Shown: in pieces, positions 8,034-15,752 of the stretch
How the letters are laid out: every line of letters starts with the position of its first letter
How positions within the stretch are numbered: position 1 is the first letter of the stretch
Assembly: GCA_002435865.1 (NCBI GenBank)
Contig: DIWV01000008.1
Coordinates: 38,636 to 58,750 of the forward strand
Direction of reading: 5' to 3'
DNA: 20,115 nt
Source of the DNA: Cloacimonetes bacterium UBA6097
GTDB taxonomy: Bacteria > Cloacimonadota > Cloacimonadia > Cloacimonadales > Cloacimonadaceae
Notes under the pieces: generated by a model
The model's database searches: none
What the model was told of the DNA's origin: nothing
The model's input: the letters and a program-made list of their open reading frames with translations, nothing else
Translations under genes and position numbers: made by a program

Positions 8034-9222
8034 TCGTTCTCAAATATTCAATCAGACCTGTTTTAAATATATGCATAGCCTTTTTCAAATCTTCTTCATT
8101 GAGAATATAGGCTATCCGCAGTTCATTTCTTCCCAGTCCGGGTGTAGCATAAAATCCTTCTGCCGGAGCTGCCATTACTGTTTCATTGCTTACATTATAG
8201 TCTTTTAAAAGCCAGATAATAAAATCTTCAGCATCTTTAATTGGGAGTTTGGCAATTATATAGAATGCGCCCTGAGGTTTAACACATATGCAGCCCGGTA
8301 TCTGCTGAAGTTCTTCAAATACAAAGTCACGTCTTTTCTTATATTCCTGCATAATGCCTTCGATATATGAATCCTCAAGATAAACACAGGCATTTGCAGC
8401 AAGCTGGTCAACGGTAGGTGGGCATAGTCTTGCCTGGGCAAATTTGAGAACTGCCACCATCAATTCTTTATTCTTCGATACAATGCAGCCGATTCTGGCT
8501 CCACAGGCACTGTAGCGTTTGGAAACACTGTCTACAAGGATGGCATGATCTGCAAAATCAGGAACATGCATAATACTGAAATGCTTCATTCCGTCATAGA
8601 CAAATTCTCTGTACACTTCATCAGAGATGACAAACAAATTATGTTCTTTGGCTATTTGAGCAATCCTCATGATTTCTGTTTCAGTATAGACTGTTCCGGT
8701 CGGATTGCCCGGATTACAGATAAGAATTGCTTTTGTAAGCGGTGTAATCAGAGCTTCAATCTTAGCACTGTCAGGCAATGCAAAACCTGTTTCTGCGTAG
8801 GTTGTAAGAGGTTTGAGCTTGATGCTTGCCATAGTGGCAAAACCGTTATAATTAGTATAGAATGGTTCAGGAACTATAACTTCATCACCCTCATTACAGA
8901 CAACTGATAGAGCAAAAACTATTGCTTCTGAGCCTGCTGTAGTGACTATAACTTCATCTTCGTTAATGGCAATATTATGCTTTGAATAATAATGAACAAG
9001 CCCCTGGCGATATTCATCCAATCCCTGAGAAGGTCCATATGACAAGACCTTTTCGTTGAACTTATGATAAACATCCAGCATTACCTGAGGTGTTTCAATA
9101 TCCGGTTGTCCAATATTGAGATGATATACTTTGATACCATTTTTTTTTGCCTGAATAGCATATGGCATTAATTTACGGATGGGAGAAGCTTGAATTTCTA
9201 ACGCTCTGCTTGAGAGTATCAT
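8026..9222 (-). CDS. Class I/II PLP-dependent aminotransferase (aspartate-aminotransferase-like)
   Basis: A 398-residue fold-type I aminotransferase of standard length; it moves an amino group between an amino acid and a 2-oxo acid. Seen in sequence: GQP at 38-40, the NPGNPTG motif at 170-176 (cofactor ring contacts), D201 and Y204 in SDEVYREFVYDG (pyridine nitrogen and O3' contacts), the Schiff-base lysine K235 in VDSVSKRYSACGARIG, and R369 in ELRIAY for the substrate carboxylate. The exact substrate cannot be assigned; the subgroup includes aspartate, aromatic and alanine aminotransferases. It is the first gene of the block. A GAGGA ribosome site lies about 9 bases before the ATG. Its end overlaps the kinase-like gene, an unusual coupling of an amino acid enzyme to a regulatory pair. 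Confidence 0.92.
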   Translation of the reverse strand: MILSSRALEIQASPIRKLMPYAIQAKKNGIKVYHLNIGQPDIETPQVMLDVYHKFNEKVLSYGPSQGLDEYRQGLVHYYSKHNIAINEDEVIVTTAGSEAIVFALSVVCNEGDEVIVPEPFYTNYNGFATMASIKLKPLTTYAETGFALPDSAKIEALITPLTKAILICNPGNPTGTVYTETEIMRIAQIAKEHNLFVISDEVYREFVYDGMKHFSIMHVPDFADHAILVDSVSKRYSACGARIGCIVSKNKELMVAVLKFAQARLCPPTVDQLAANACVYLEDSYIEGIMQEYKKRRDFVFEELQQIPGCICVKPQGAFYIIAKLPIKDAEDFIIWLLKDYNVSNETVMAAPAEGFYATPGLGRNELRIAYILNEEDLKKAMHIFKTGLIEYLRTND

Positions 9223-9316
9223 ATTTACCGTTCCTCTTTCTGCACGTATTTTTTTATGTTGACCATTTTTTATGAGGATTTAAAAAAGGCAAGTGAAAAC
9301 TGTCAGTGAGGTGATG

Positions 9317-10615
9317 ATGAACCGTTTTTTTTTCGTTATCCTTTTAATCTTTATCTCTACTTTGAGTGCAAAGACTTTCACAGTAAGCACTTCAGCCGAA
9401 TTATATGACGTAGTCAGCAAGCCTCTTACAGAATTAGAAATATATCTGAAACCGGGTATTTATGATTTGACTCCGATTCCTGTTATCGATTCCACTCTCG
9501 GTAATGCACTCAATCCTGATAGTATGATTACCGTTACAACCGGACTTCACCTTGTTGGAAAAAGTATTAAGTTAATCGGAAAAAACCGCCGGAAAACAAT
9601 TATAAAAACCCATTCAGGTTACGGCATTTTCATCGAGCATTGCCACAATGTCCTTATAAAGAACCTGACCATTACTGATGGTACTCGTGACCAGGATGGC
9701 AATGCCACCAGCGGTGCCATTGTAGTAAAGCACTCACATACAAAAATCACAGGCTGCATTATAGAAAACAACCAGGGTGATTTCAGTAAGACCATTGCCG
9801 GTATTATCGGCATCTGTGGACGGGAAGGCTCTATCCTTGGTGTTGAATATAACATTATCCGGGATAACAGTTGGGATGGTATCGCCTTATACAGAAAGTC
9901 CAGAGCATTCATAGAAAACAACCTGATCTTTAATGGCAGGGGTGCAGGAATAGGAATAACCTGGGACTCGAATGCAACAGTTAAAAACAATGTCATTCAC
10001 CATTACTGGAAAGGAATCGGAACTTTTGGCACTTCCAAAGCAACAGTTTCATGTAATCTTGTCAGGGATATCAGGGGCTGGGGTATCATTGCCTCAGGCA
10101 ACAGTGAAATGAGTTGCAATTATAATGAAGTCAGAAGATCTGGTAACGTGGGAATTGCTGTTTGGGATAGCACTGCTACTATGAATTCCATTACTGGAAA
10201 TGTGATTTGCTTATGTGGGCAGGAAAAACAGTGGATCGCTCCCCTGGTGGGCATCTGGATTAATAGCCCTGATAGTGTTGCTATTATAAAAAATCTATTT
10301 TGGGGCAATAAGCATGCGGACATTGCCTACGGATATAAAGAACCAGGTCCGGATGGTTCCAGTTTTTCTTTTTCTTATTCTCAAGAGAGGTTTAACAACA
10401 ACAAGATTTACTCAACAGAATCTCTAGATAAGCTGAACTATTACAAATCCAATCAAATTGAACAGAGATTTAACCATGATGCATGTTCATCTTTTTTTCC
10501 TGCTCCATATAGTTCATTATTAGAATTTGGCTTTGACTTACTTCATGTCAGCAGAGGCATATTTTTGGGTGGTGACTGGACCTGGGACCCCGATGGAGAA
10601 CCATTTGTAAATTAG
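9317..10615 (+). CDS. Secreted right-handed parallel beta-helix repeat protein
   Basis: About 432 residues from the start chosen here. The N-terminus MNRFFFVILLIFISTLSA is a classic signal peptide, so the protein is exported. Residues from about 80 to 330 are successive parallel beta-helix (PbH1) rungs with the recurring pattern IxNNxI, G-I-x-x, N-x-A-T-V-x-x-N, as in NosD-like, pectate-lyase-like and polysaccharide-binding proteins. No catalytic residues can be assigned. An alternative GTG at 9293 would add eight residues including an acidic stretch. I prefer the ATG at 9317 because a GAGG site sits 5 bases upstream (9308-9311) and gives a cleaner signal peptide, but an AAGG lies close to the GTG too. 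It is divergent from the aminotransferase block across a short spacer, and 132 bases before the DUF362 gene. Confidence 0.82.
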   Translation: MNRFFFVILLIFISTLSAKTFTVSTSAELYDVVSKPLTELEIYLKPGIYDLTPIPVIDSTLGNALNPDSMITVTTGLHLVGKSIKLIGKNRRKTIIKTHSGYGIFIEHCHNVLIKNLTITDGTRDQDGNATSGAIVVKHSHTKITGCIIENNQGDFSKTIAGIIGICGREGSILGVEYNIIRDNSWDGIALYRKSRAFIENNLIFNGRGAGIGITWDSNATVKNNVIHHYWKGIGTFGTSKATVSCNLVRDIRGWGIIASGNSEMSCNYNEVRRSGNVGIAVWDSTATMNSITGNVICLCGQEKQWIAPLVGIWINSPDSVAIIKNLFWGNKHADIAYGYKEPGPDGSSFSFSYSQERFNNNKIYSTESLDKLNYYKSNQIEQRFNHDACSSFFPAPYSSLLEFGFDLLHVSRGIFLGGDWTWDPDGEPFVN

Positions 10616-10657
10616 ATATAGAAACATAAAAAATATTTTCTCTAATGAAATAATTCC

Positions 10658-10686
10658 TTGTTTGGCTTCAATCTTGTATATATAAT
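10658..10686 (+). promoter_or_regulatory. Candidate sigma-70-type promoter for the DUF362 gene
   Basis: A perfect -10 box TATAAT at 10681-10686 lies 17 bases after TTGTTT (10658-10663), a weak -35 match. The spacing is ideal and the boxes lie about 60 bases before the gene's start codon. The spacer is AT-rich, so chance matches are possible. Confidence 0.4.
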
Positions 10687-10747
10687 AACAAAACCTAACA
10701 ATTATAAAACAGAATAGCAGATTAATATGAATTTAGGAGAAAAGTAA

Positions 10748-11749
10748 ATGGATAAAGATCGGACAAGAGTTCATTTTACTGAGGATATCAGTTTGCAGGG
10801 TTTGGAAAAGATACTTGCACCTTATATGTCACGTTTAACCGGTAAAGTGGGAATCAAAGTCCATTTTGGAGACGATACCAACCAATATTACGTTAAGCCC
10901 AGCATATATAAGGACCTTGTTTTAAAGCTGAACGGTACTTTTCTGGAAACAAATGTTCTGTACAAAGGCAAAAGGCGTATAACTGAAACTCATATCCAAC
11001 TTGCCAAAGTGCACGGTTTTGATTATGCCCCGATTGATATTCTGGATTCTGAAGGCGAGACTGAAATTCCCTTTGATGGCAAGTATTTCAATACCGTTCA
11101 TGTTGGTAATCATATAGACAGTTACGACAGTATCCTGGTAATAAGCCACTTCAAAGGGCACATGATTTCAGGCTTTGGCGGTGCCATAAAGAACGTGGGC
11201 ATGGGTATGGCTGCCATTCCCGGAAAGATGACTCAGCATGCAGACAGCAATCCAAAAGTCTCTCCGGAGCGTTGTGTCAAATGCGGTAAGTGTACTACAG
11301 TTTGTCCGGTGGATGCCATTAAAATCAATCCCCTGGTTTTGGATTTAAACATATGCATCGCCTGCGGAAAATGCATTGGAACCTGCCCAAGCGGAGCACT
11401 GAGCGTTCCCTGGGGTAAGACAGGACAAAACGGCTTTACGGAAAGGATGGCTGATTACGCTAAGGCTATTATCGCAAACAGGAATATGGTCTATATCAAT
11501 TTCCTGACCGATATTTCCCCGGACTGTGACTGCATGGGAAGTCCACGGATGCCTTTTGTGCATGATATAGGCATCCTGGCATCAGATGACATTCTGGCTG
11601 TTGATGCTGCCAGTGCTGATCTGGTTGATAAAACCTATGGAAAGCATGACGCTTTTCTGCATGTAATAAGTGCATCCGGCAGATACATCTTTGACTATGG
11701 TACACAAATCGGATTGGGAAACATAGATTATCAATTGATTAAACTATAA
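10748..11749 (+). CDS. DUF362 protein with two 4Fe-4S ferredoxin motifs
   Basis: A 333-residue cytoplasmic protein. The N-terminal half and the C-terminal part match DUF362 (PF04015), including KVGIKVHFGDD at about 33-43, SHFKGHMISGFGGAIKNVGMG at about 133-153, and a closing ASADLVDKTYG segment. Inserted at 172-216 is a bacterial ferredoxin module with two cluster motifs: C176-C179-C182-C186 and C203-C206-C209-C213, each CxxCxxCxxxCP. This DUF362-plus-ferredoxin layout is widespread in anaerobes, and its reaction is undefined; electron transfer is the safe inference. An AGGAG site at 10735-10739 lies 8 bases before the ATG. It fits an anaerobic or low-oxygen lifestyle. Confidence 0.9.
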   Translation: MDKDRTRVHFTEDISLQGLEKILAPYMSRLTGKVGIKVHFGDDTNQYYVKPSIYKDLVLKLNGTFLETNVLYKGKRRITETHIQLAKVHGFDYAPIDILDSEGETEIPFDGKYFNTVHVGNHIDSYDSILVISHFKGHMISGFGGAIKNVGMGMAAIPGKMTQHADSNPKVSPERCVKCGKCTTVCPVDAIKINPLVLDLNICIACGKCIGTCPSGALSVPWGKTGQNGFTERMADYAKAIIANRNMVYINFLTDISPDCDCMGSPRMPFVHDIGILASDDILAVDAASADLVDKTYGKHDAFLHVISASGRYIFDYGTQIGLGNIDYQLIKL

Positions 11750-11817
11750 ATATCTGATTAATTTCGAGACAATTAGCTAAATCCGATATTAAACTTATCT
11801 TTGTTTTTCCATTATAG

Positions 11818-11895
11818 CATTACGCTACCATTGCGCTATCATTACGCTATCATTGCGCTATAATAGCGCAATGATAGCGTAATGATAGCGCAATG
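11818..11895. repeat. Palindromic array of 11-bp units (33-bp inverted-repeat arms)
   Basis: Four units read CATTACGCTAC (11818-11828), CATTGCGCTAT (11829), CATTACGCTAT (11840) and CATTGCGCTAT (11851-11861). After a single A at 11862, three units follow in reverse complement: ATAGCGCAATG (11863), ATAGCGTAATG (11874) and ATAGCGCAATG (11885-11895). Bases 11829-11861 and 11863-11895 are exact reverse complements, 33 bp each, with a one-base centre. As RNA this would fold into a stem of about 31 bp with a five-base loop. No U tract follows, so it does not look like a normal terminator. The units alternate A and G at position 5, giving a 22-bp higher-order period. The unit resembles the array at 1-33. 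Confidence 0.95.
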
Positions 11896-11996
11896 CTTAT
11901 ATGATCCATATGAGACACATTTATAGGCGAAGCGTGTAACACACCTATTGACATAAAGTTAGCCAAGGGTCCTGCAGACTGCTTATGTTTAATAGT

Positions 11997-12030
11997 TTGA
12001 CAGAATAACAATGTCTTACTTTTATATAAT
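11997..12030 (+). promoter_or_regulatory. Possible promoter before the C39-like gene
   Basis: Consensus TTGACA (11997-12002) and consensus TATAAT (12025-12030) are both present, but 22 bases apart rather than 16-18. Either the TATAAT works alone with an unseen -35, or a regulator compensates for the long spacer, or the pairing is chance. Confidence 0.25.
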
Positions 12031-12057
12031 CTAAGATTTTCAATAAAGGAGTTTGAG

Positions 12058-12993
12058 ATGAAAACTCTTACCAAAAAACTATCATTTGAATGCAAATGGG
12101 CTTCCTATATAGCTTGTTTAAAATCAATCAGCGACTATCTGGATTTGGGACATTCCACTCCCTGGATATATGGCACTTCAGGATATGCGTTTATCATGAA
12201 TATCCATAAAGAACTTTGTCCCAGCGGACCAACAGCATTTTCACAAGAGCCGATAAATTCATTAGCTGCAAATCTTGGTTATGATTTGTACGGAACTGTT
12301 TTTGTAAAAACTGATCCGGGCTTCAAACAAAAGCAGAAAGAAGCATGGGAAATGACAAAACTTGCTATAGATAACGATTTGCCAACTTTTGGCTGGGAGC
12401 TCAATATTCCCGAATATTACATGATTTACGGATATGACAATGAGAATTACCTGTTCTATGATTTAGACGGCAAGCCTATGAAAAAGAAATGGGATACATT
12501 GGGAGAAACAGAAATCGGAGTCGTCAGTATTTTTAGCGGAAATCCCAATAACAAAGAAAAAAGTGTTAATCAGATTTTGAAAGAGACATTCGAATTTACC
12601 CTTAAATTTGCCAAAAAGAATAAAGAATGGACATTTCCACTCTATGAAAACGGACTTAAAGCTTATGAGGTGTGGATAGATGCACTGCAGCAGGATAAGT
12701 ATTTACTCTTTGGTCTTGCCTATAATGCACAGGTCTGGGCAGAATGCAGAGCTAATGCTTTTGAATTTCTGAAAGAAGCAAAACAGAAACTTAACACTGA
12801 TATTCTGGATAACCTGATTGAGCATTACGATGTTATCAGCTGGTCGCTGCAAAAAGTGGCAAAATTATTCCCTATGGGTATTGAGAAAACAGACAAAGAA
12901 TCTGTGGAAACAGCAATTGACAGTCTGTTTTTAGCCAAGGAGGCAGAGAAAGCTGCATTGGCAGAAATGAAGCATGTTTTAAGTCAATTATAA
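12058..12993 (+). CDS. Uncharacterised protein, possible C39/BtrH-like papain-fold domain
   Basis: A 311-residue protein with no signal peptide or membrane segment. I do not recognise it with certainty. The first 175 residues resemble the papain-like fold of C39-like and BtrH N-terminal domains: a Cys at residue 12 before a helix, GTSGYAF near 40, and a late strand pair EYYMIYGYDNENYLFYDLDG at about 119-138. That strand pair matches the family's HxVVxxGYD...D pattern except that the catalytic His position is Glu or Tyr, so a working protease is unlikely. The C-terminal 130 residues are helical, with a KKNKEW...LKAYEVWIDAL segment and a Lys/Glu/Ala-rich end. The family-like helical tail fits DUF4872-type proteins loosely. 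The start has an AAAGGAG site 6 bases upstream. It is downstream of the palindrome and convergent with the RCC1 lipoprotein gene. Confidence 0.8.
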   Translation: MKTLTKKLSFECKWASYIACLKSISDYLDLGHSTPWIYGTSGYAFIMNIHKELCPSGPTAFSQEPINSLAANLGYDLYGTVFVKTDPGFKQKQKEAWEMTKLAIDNDLPTFGWELNIPEYYMIYGYDNENYLFYDLDGKPMKKKWDTLGETEIGVVSIFSGNPNNKEKSVNQILKETFEFTLKFAKKNKEWTFPLYENGLKAYEVWIDALQQDKYLLFGLAYNAQVWAECRANAFEFLKEAKQKLNTDILDNLIEHYDVISWSLQKVAKLFPMGIEKTDKESVETAIDSLFLAKEAEKAALAEMKHVLSQL

Positions 12994-13000
12994 AAAGAAA

Positions 13001-13024
13001 AGGCTGCCTCTGATCAGGCAGCCT
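13001..13024. terminator. Bidirectional rho-independent terminator
   Basis: Perfect inverted repeat with arms AGGCTGCCT (13001-13009) and AGGCAGCCT (13016-13024) and a six-base loop, lying between convergent genes. On the minus strand the stem is followed by TTTTCTTTTTAT, a good U tract for the lipoprotein gene. On the plus strand the tail TTAATCTT is weaker. Confidence 0.88.
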
Positions 13025-13048
13025 TAATCTTATCAATTAGAGGGTCGT

Positions 13049-15460
13049 TTACTTGAGCCTAATTCTTGGCTTCAGGTTTTTGAGTTTAAATAACTTTCTG
13101 GTCGTAGATGGAGTTTTTAAAACAACAGAAAAATCTCTTCCTGCAGATACGTCGATATATGTACTGAGAGTTGGAACTGTTCCCAATCCGTTGCCACTAT
13201 ATCCCCAGGTTACTAAACTTCCGTCTGTTTTCAAAGCTATATTGTGCCTGTAACCGGCAGAAAACTTGATAAAATCCGTACCTCCCGGTACAGTAGTCTG
13301 TCCGGATGTATTTGAACCCCAGGCGACTAATGAGCCATTGGTTCTTTGAGCAACACTGTGCTGGTCACCGGCAGATATATCCTGATACCCGGTTCCGGTT
13401 GGAGCATTAATTTGCCCACTGTCATTATTACCCCAGGCAACAATAACTCCGGTAGATTTGAGAGCAAGATTATGATTTGCTCCGGCAGAGATTTTTACAA
13501 AATTGCTATCTGGAGGAACATTGCATTGACCATTGTCATTTGCTCCCCAGGCAACTATTTTATTAGCTAAAGTTAAAGCAAGGCTATGGTTTCCACCTGC
13601 AGAAATCATTGCATACTGATATCCCAGACTGTCTGGCGGCACTTCACACTGCAAGCTGTCATTATTGCCCCATGCGACAATAGTTCCATCTGTTTTTAAA
13701 GCCAGGCAATGGTTGTCGCCGGCTGAAACTGCTATATAATCATTACCTGTAGGATAGTTGCACTGTTGAAAATTGTTTCTGCCCCACGCTACAAGTGAAC
13801 CATCGTTCCTGAGAGCAACAGTATGATACATTCCTGCATCAATCTGAGCAAATTCAGTTCCTATGGGGACATTGGTTTGGTTATAAGTGTTTAATCCCCA
13901 GGCAACTATCTGGTCATAAGAATCAAACTGATACAAAGCGCTTACTGTTTCGCTTGGTGTATAACCAAGTTTGAAACCCTTAGCCTTTATTTCTGTATCT
14001 GCAGATATCTGAATAGGATAATAAAATAGAGTTGAACTGGTAGTAGGTTCAGTTCCATCAGTAGTATAATAGATTTCTGCTGCGTCAGTAGCACAGGTAA
14101 TAGTGACTTCCTGAGGATCAAAATAAATTCCTCCTTCAGGATTGAAGACTGGATTGGCAACTGTATTTGTAATCTGGTAATAAGCAGTAGCAAGATTACT
14201 GGTATTCCAGTTAGCTTTATAACCTTTAGCTTTTATGGTTGAAGTCTGAGCAACTGTTATTGGACCTGTGTAAAGACTTGAAGATGTTGTAGGTTCTGTA
14301 TTATTTGTAGTATATCTGATTTCAGCTCCTGATGTAGCACAAGATATAGTCACTATCTGCTCTCCCGGATAAAGTCCGTTTGGAGGATTAAATGTGGGGG
14401 TTGCAACTTTGAAGTTATATGATCCTGTGGTAACATTGCTGTCGCTCCATCCTGTTCTTATAGCTATAGCTTTCAAAACAGTGTAAACATCAATATAAAC
14501 CGGACCTGCATAGGGCGTTGATTCTGCTGTAGGTGCTGAACCGTCAGTTGTATAATACAAAGTTGAGTTGGGGGTTACTGTTGATATAGATACTTCCTGT
14601 GGTGTGCTGAATGTATTTGCAGCAGGATTAAACGCAGGAGGGGCAACTTTCATAGTATAAACAGCTGAAACAATTGCACTGGAGTTCCAGTTTGTCTTTA
14701 TGGTTTTGGCTTTGACTGTCTTGGTCGTATTTATATTGATTGGAATTGTGTATAAATTAGATGTTTCGGTTGGTTCTGTGCCATCAGTGGTATAATAGAT
14801 TGAAGCTCCGGTAGTAGTTGTATTCAATGTTACATCAAACGGATCACCATAGGTCCCTGTCGGTACACTAAATGTTGGTGCTGTTGTATTAAAAGAATAA
14901 GTCCTGGTCTCGATTGCACTGGAATTCCATCCATTTATAAATCCTCTTGCTTTAAGAATTATGTTACCATCAACAGCAAAAGGATCAGTATAGATTGTGG
15001 AGCTTTCAGTGGGATCAGTCCCGTCAAGTGTATAGCGTATCACAGTGCCTGCTGTTACTGAACTCATTGTAACCGTCTGAGGTGCTGTAAAGGTACCGCT
15101 TAGTGGTGTTATGTATACAGTACCCACACTAAAACTATATGCTGCTGATGCTATCGGGCTGGGATTCATCTTAGATTTGTATGCTCTGACTTTAACAATG
15201 GTAGCCTGAGTTATTTCAAGCGGAGTAATATACTGAGTTGAGCTTGTAGTAGGTTCGGTTCCATCTAAAGTGTATCGCATCGTTGCCTCATTAGTAGGGC
15301 AATTCAGTTTGACAGCCAGTTCTCCTACTAAAGGTGAAAAATACAAACCTGCCGCCGGATTAAAGGTAGGCTTTGCAACATCATAAACTGGTTCAGTTGA
15401 CTTTTCGCAAGCAAATAATATCAAACTCACGATACATAGAATTAAAACTCTCTTAAACAT
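13049..15460 (-). CDS. Lipoprotein: six chitobiase-C-like repeats plus RCC1 propeller
   Basis: An 803-residue envelope lipoprotein. The signal peptide ends in lipobox LFAC, with C18 as the lipidated residue. Residues 31-512 are six repeats of almost exactly 80 residues, each centred on a YTTDGTEPT-type turn with a following IKAKGF strand, as in chitobiase/beta-hexosaminidase C-terminal domains (CHB_HEX_C_1). Residues 513-783 hold seven RCC1-type blades, seen as repeated VAWG (last one VTWG) and ISAGxxHxLAL motifs. These suggest a closed seven-blade propeller. The last 20 residues are basic (KLKNLKPRIRLK). No enzyme motif is present, so adhesion or ligand binding is the likely role. An AGGGAG site precedes the ATG. 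It is paralogous to the next upstream lipoprotein, but the gene is separated from it by a strong terminator. Confidence 0.92.
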   Translation of the reverse strand: MFKRVLILCIVSLILFACEKSTEPVYDVAKPTFNPAAGLYFSPLVGELAVKLNCPTNEATMRYTLDGTEPTTSSTQYITPLEITQATIVKVRAYKSKMNPSPIASAAYSFSVGTVYITPLSGTFTAPQTVTMSSVTAGTVIRYTLDGTDPTESSTIYTDPFAVDGNIILKARGFINGWNSSAIETRTYSFNTTAPTFSVPTGTYGDPFDVTLNTTTTGASIYYTTDGTEPTETSNLYTIPININTTKTVKAKTIKTNWNSSAIVSAVYTMKVAPPAFNPAANTFSTPQEVSISTVTPNSTLYYTTDGSAPTAESTPYAGPVYIDVYTVLKAIAIRTGWSDSNVTTGSYNFKVATPTFNPPNGLYPGEQIVTISCATSGAEIRYTTNNTEPTTSSSLYTGPITVAQTSTIKAKGYKANWNTSNLATAYYQITNTVANPVFNPEGGIYFDPQEVTITCATDAAEIYYTTDGTEPTTSSTLFYYPIQISADTEIKAKGFKLGYTPSETVSALYQFDSYDQIVAWGLNTYNQTNVPIGTEFAQIDAGMYHTVALRNDGSLVAWGRNNFQQCNYPTGNDYIAVSAGDNHCLALKTDGTIVAWGNNDSLQCEVPPDSLGYQYAMISAGGNHSLALTLANKIVAWGANDNGQCNVPPDSNFVKISAGANHNLALKSTGVIVAWGNNDSGQINAPTGTGYQDISAGDQHSVAQRTNGSLVAWGSNTSGQTTVPGGTDFIKFSAGYRHNIALKTDGSLVTWGYSGNGLGTVPTLSTYIDVSAGRDFSVVLKTPSTTRKLFKLKNLKPRIRLK
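13925..15370 (-). repeat. Six 240-bp coding repeats (80-residue modules)
   Basis: Modules start at about residues 31, 111, 191, 271, 351 and 431 of the RCC1 lipoprotein. The DG(T/S)xPT turn recurs at a constant offset (residues 66, 146, 226, 306, 386, 468). The first four intervals are exactly 80 residues; the last is 82. Confidence 0.9.
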
Positions 15461-15752
15461 AAAAACTCCCTAAAACTTTCTTTTATAATCCTTTTGCACA
15501 TAAAAACACATCTATCCAAAGAGTTACAGGATGTAATCTCGTTTTCATTATAATGCAATTAACTTTCCAATTAAATAGAAATATTCGTCAATCTCCGGAT
15601 ATCAGTCCTCCGTCAGATTTAGGACAATTTAAGGAAGTAACACTATTCTAGCTTACTGGTTCGAAATAATATTAAAAAAGGCTGCTTTGCAGCAGCCTGA
15701 ATACTTGACAGATCTGTATGTAAAAAAGGTATGTTATTAGTTTATTCTTTTT
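15461..15752. other. 292-bp spacer between the two lipoprotein genes
   Basis: No gene is supported. It contains the minus-strand terminator of the FGE lipoprotein gene (15672-15698), then AT-rich sequence that should hold the promoter of the RCC1 lipoprotein gene. TATAAT-like hexamers occur on the minus strand near 15550 and 15485, but without a convincing -35 partner. Confidence 0.6.
15672..15698 (-). terminator. Rho-independent terminator of FGE lipoprotein gene
   Basis: On the minus strand, AGGCTGCT, loop GCAA, AGCAGCCT, then TTTTTAA. The stem is an 8-bp perfect inverted repeat (15691-15698 with 15679-15686) directly followed by a U run, about 55 bases past the stop codon. It should separate the two lipoprotein transcripts. 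Confidence 0.93.

Larger units (their letters stand above)
11750..12057. other. 308-bp intergenic region with large palindrome
   Basis: No coding sequence is supported here. The left part (11750-11817) is plain AT-rich spacer. The centre (11818-11895) is the 11-bp-unit palindrome listed separately. The right part (11896-12057) holds a small inverted repeat ATAGG...CCTAT near 11923-11947, a TTGACA at 11948-11953, a candidate promoter at 11997-12030, and the ribosome site of the next gene. Confidence 0.8.

Noticed and set aside
9223..9316. Sigma-54 -24/-12 promoter for the aminotransferase block or beta-helix gene
   Set aside because: I looked for TGGCAC-N5-TTGCA on both strands and found no acceptable match here or in other gaps. 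A TTGACC at 9259-9264 has no good -10 at proper spacing.
9619..9996. 125-residue minus-strand open frame inside the beta-helix gene
   Set aside because: The opposite strand has a clear signal peptide and beta-helix repeats; the minus frame has no family features.
11818..11895. Palindrome as a rho-independent terminator or CRISPR/iteron array
   Set aside because: No U tract follows on either strand. The units are 11 bp with no spacers, which excludes CRISPR. No replication initiator gene is nearby to support iterons.
13049..13110. C-terminal type IX secretion sorting domain on the RCC1 lipoprotein
   Set aside because: The end is a short basic stretch without the beta-sandwich sorting-domain pattern. 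A lipobox already explains export.
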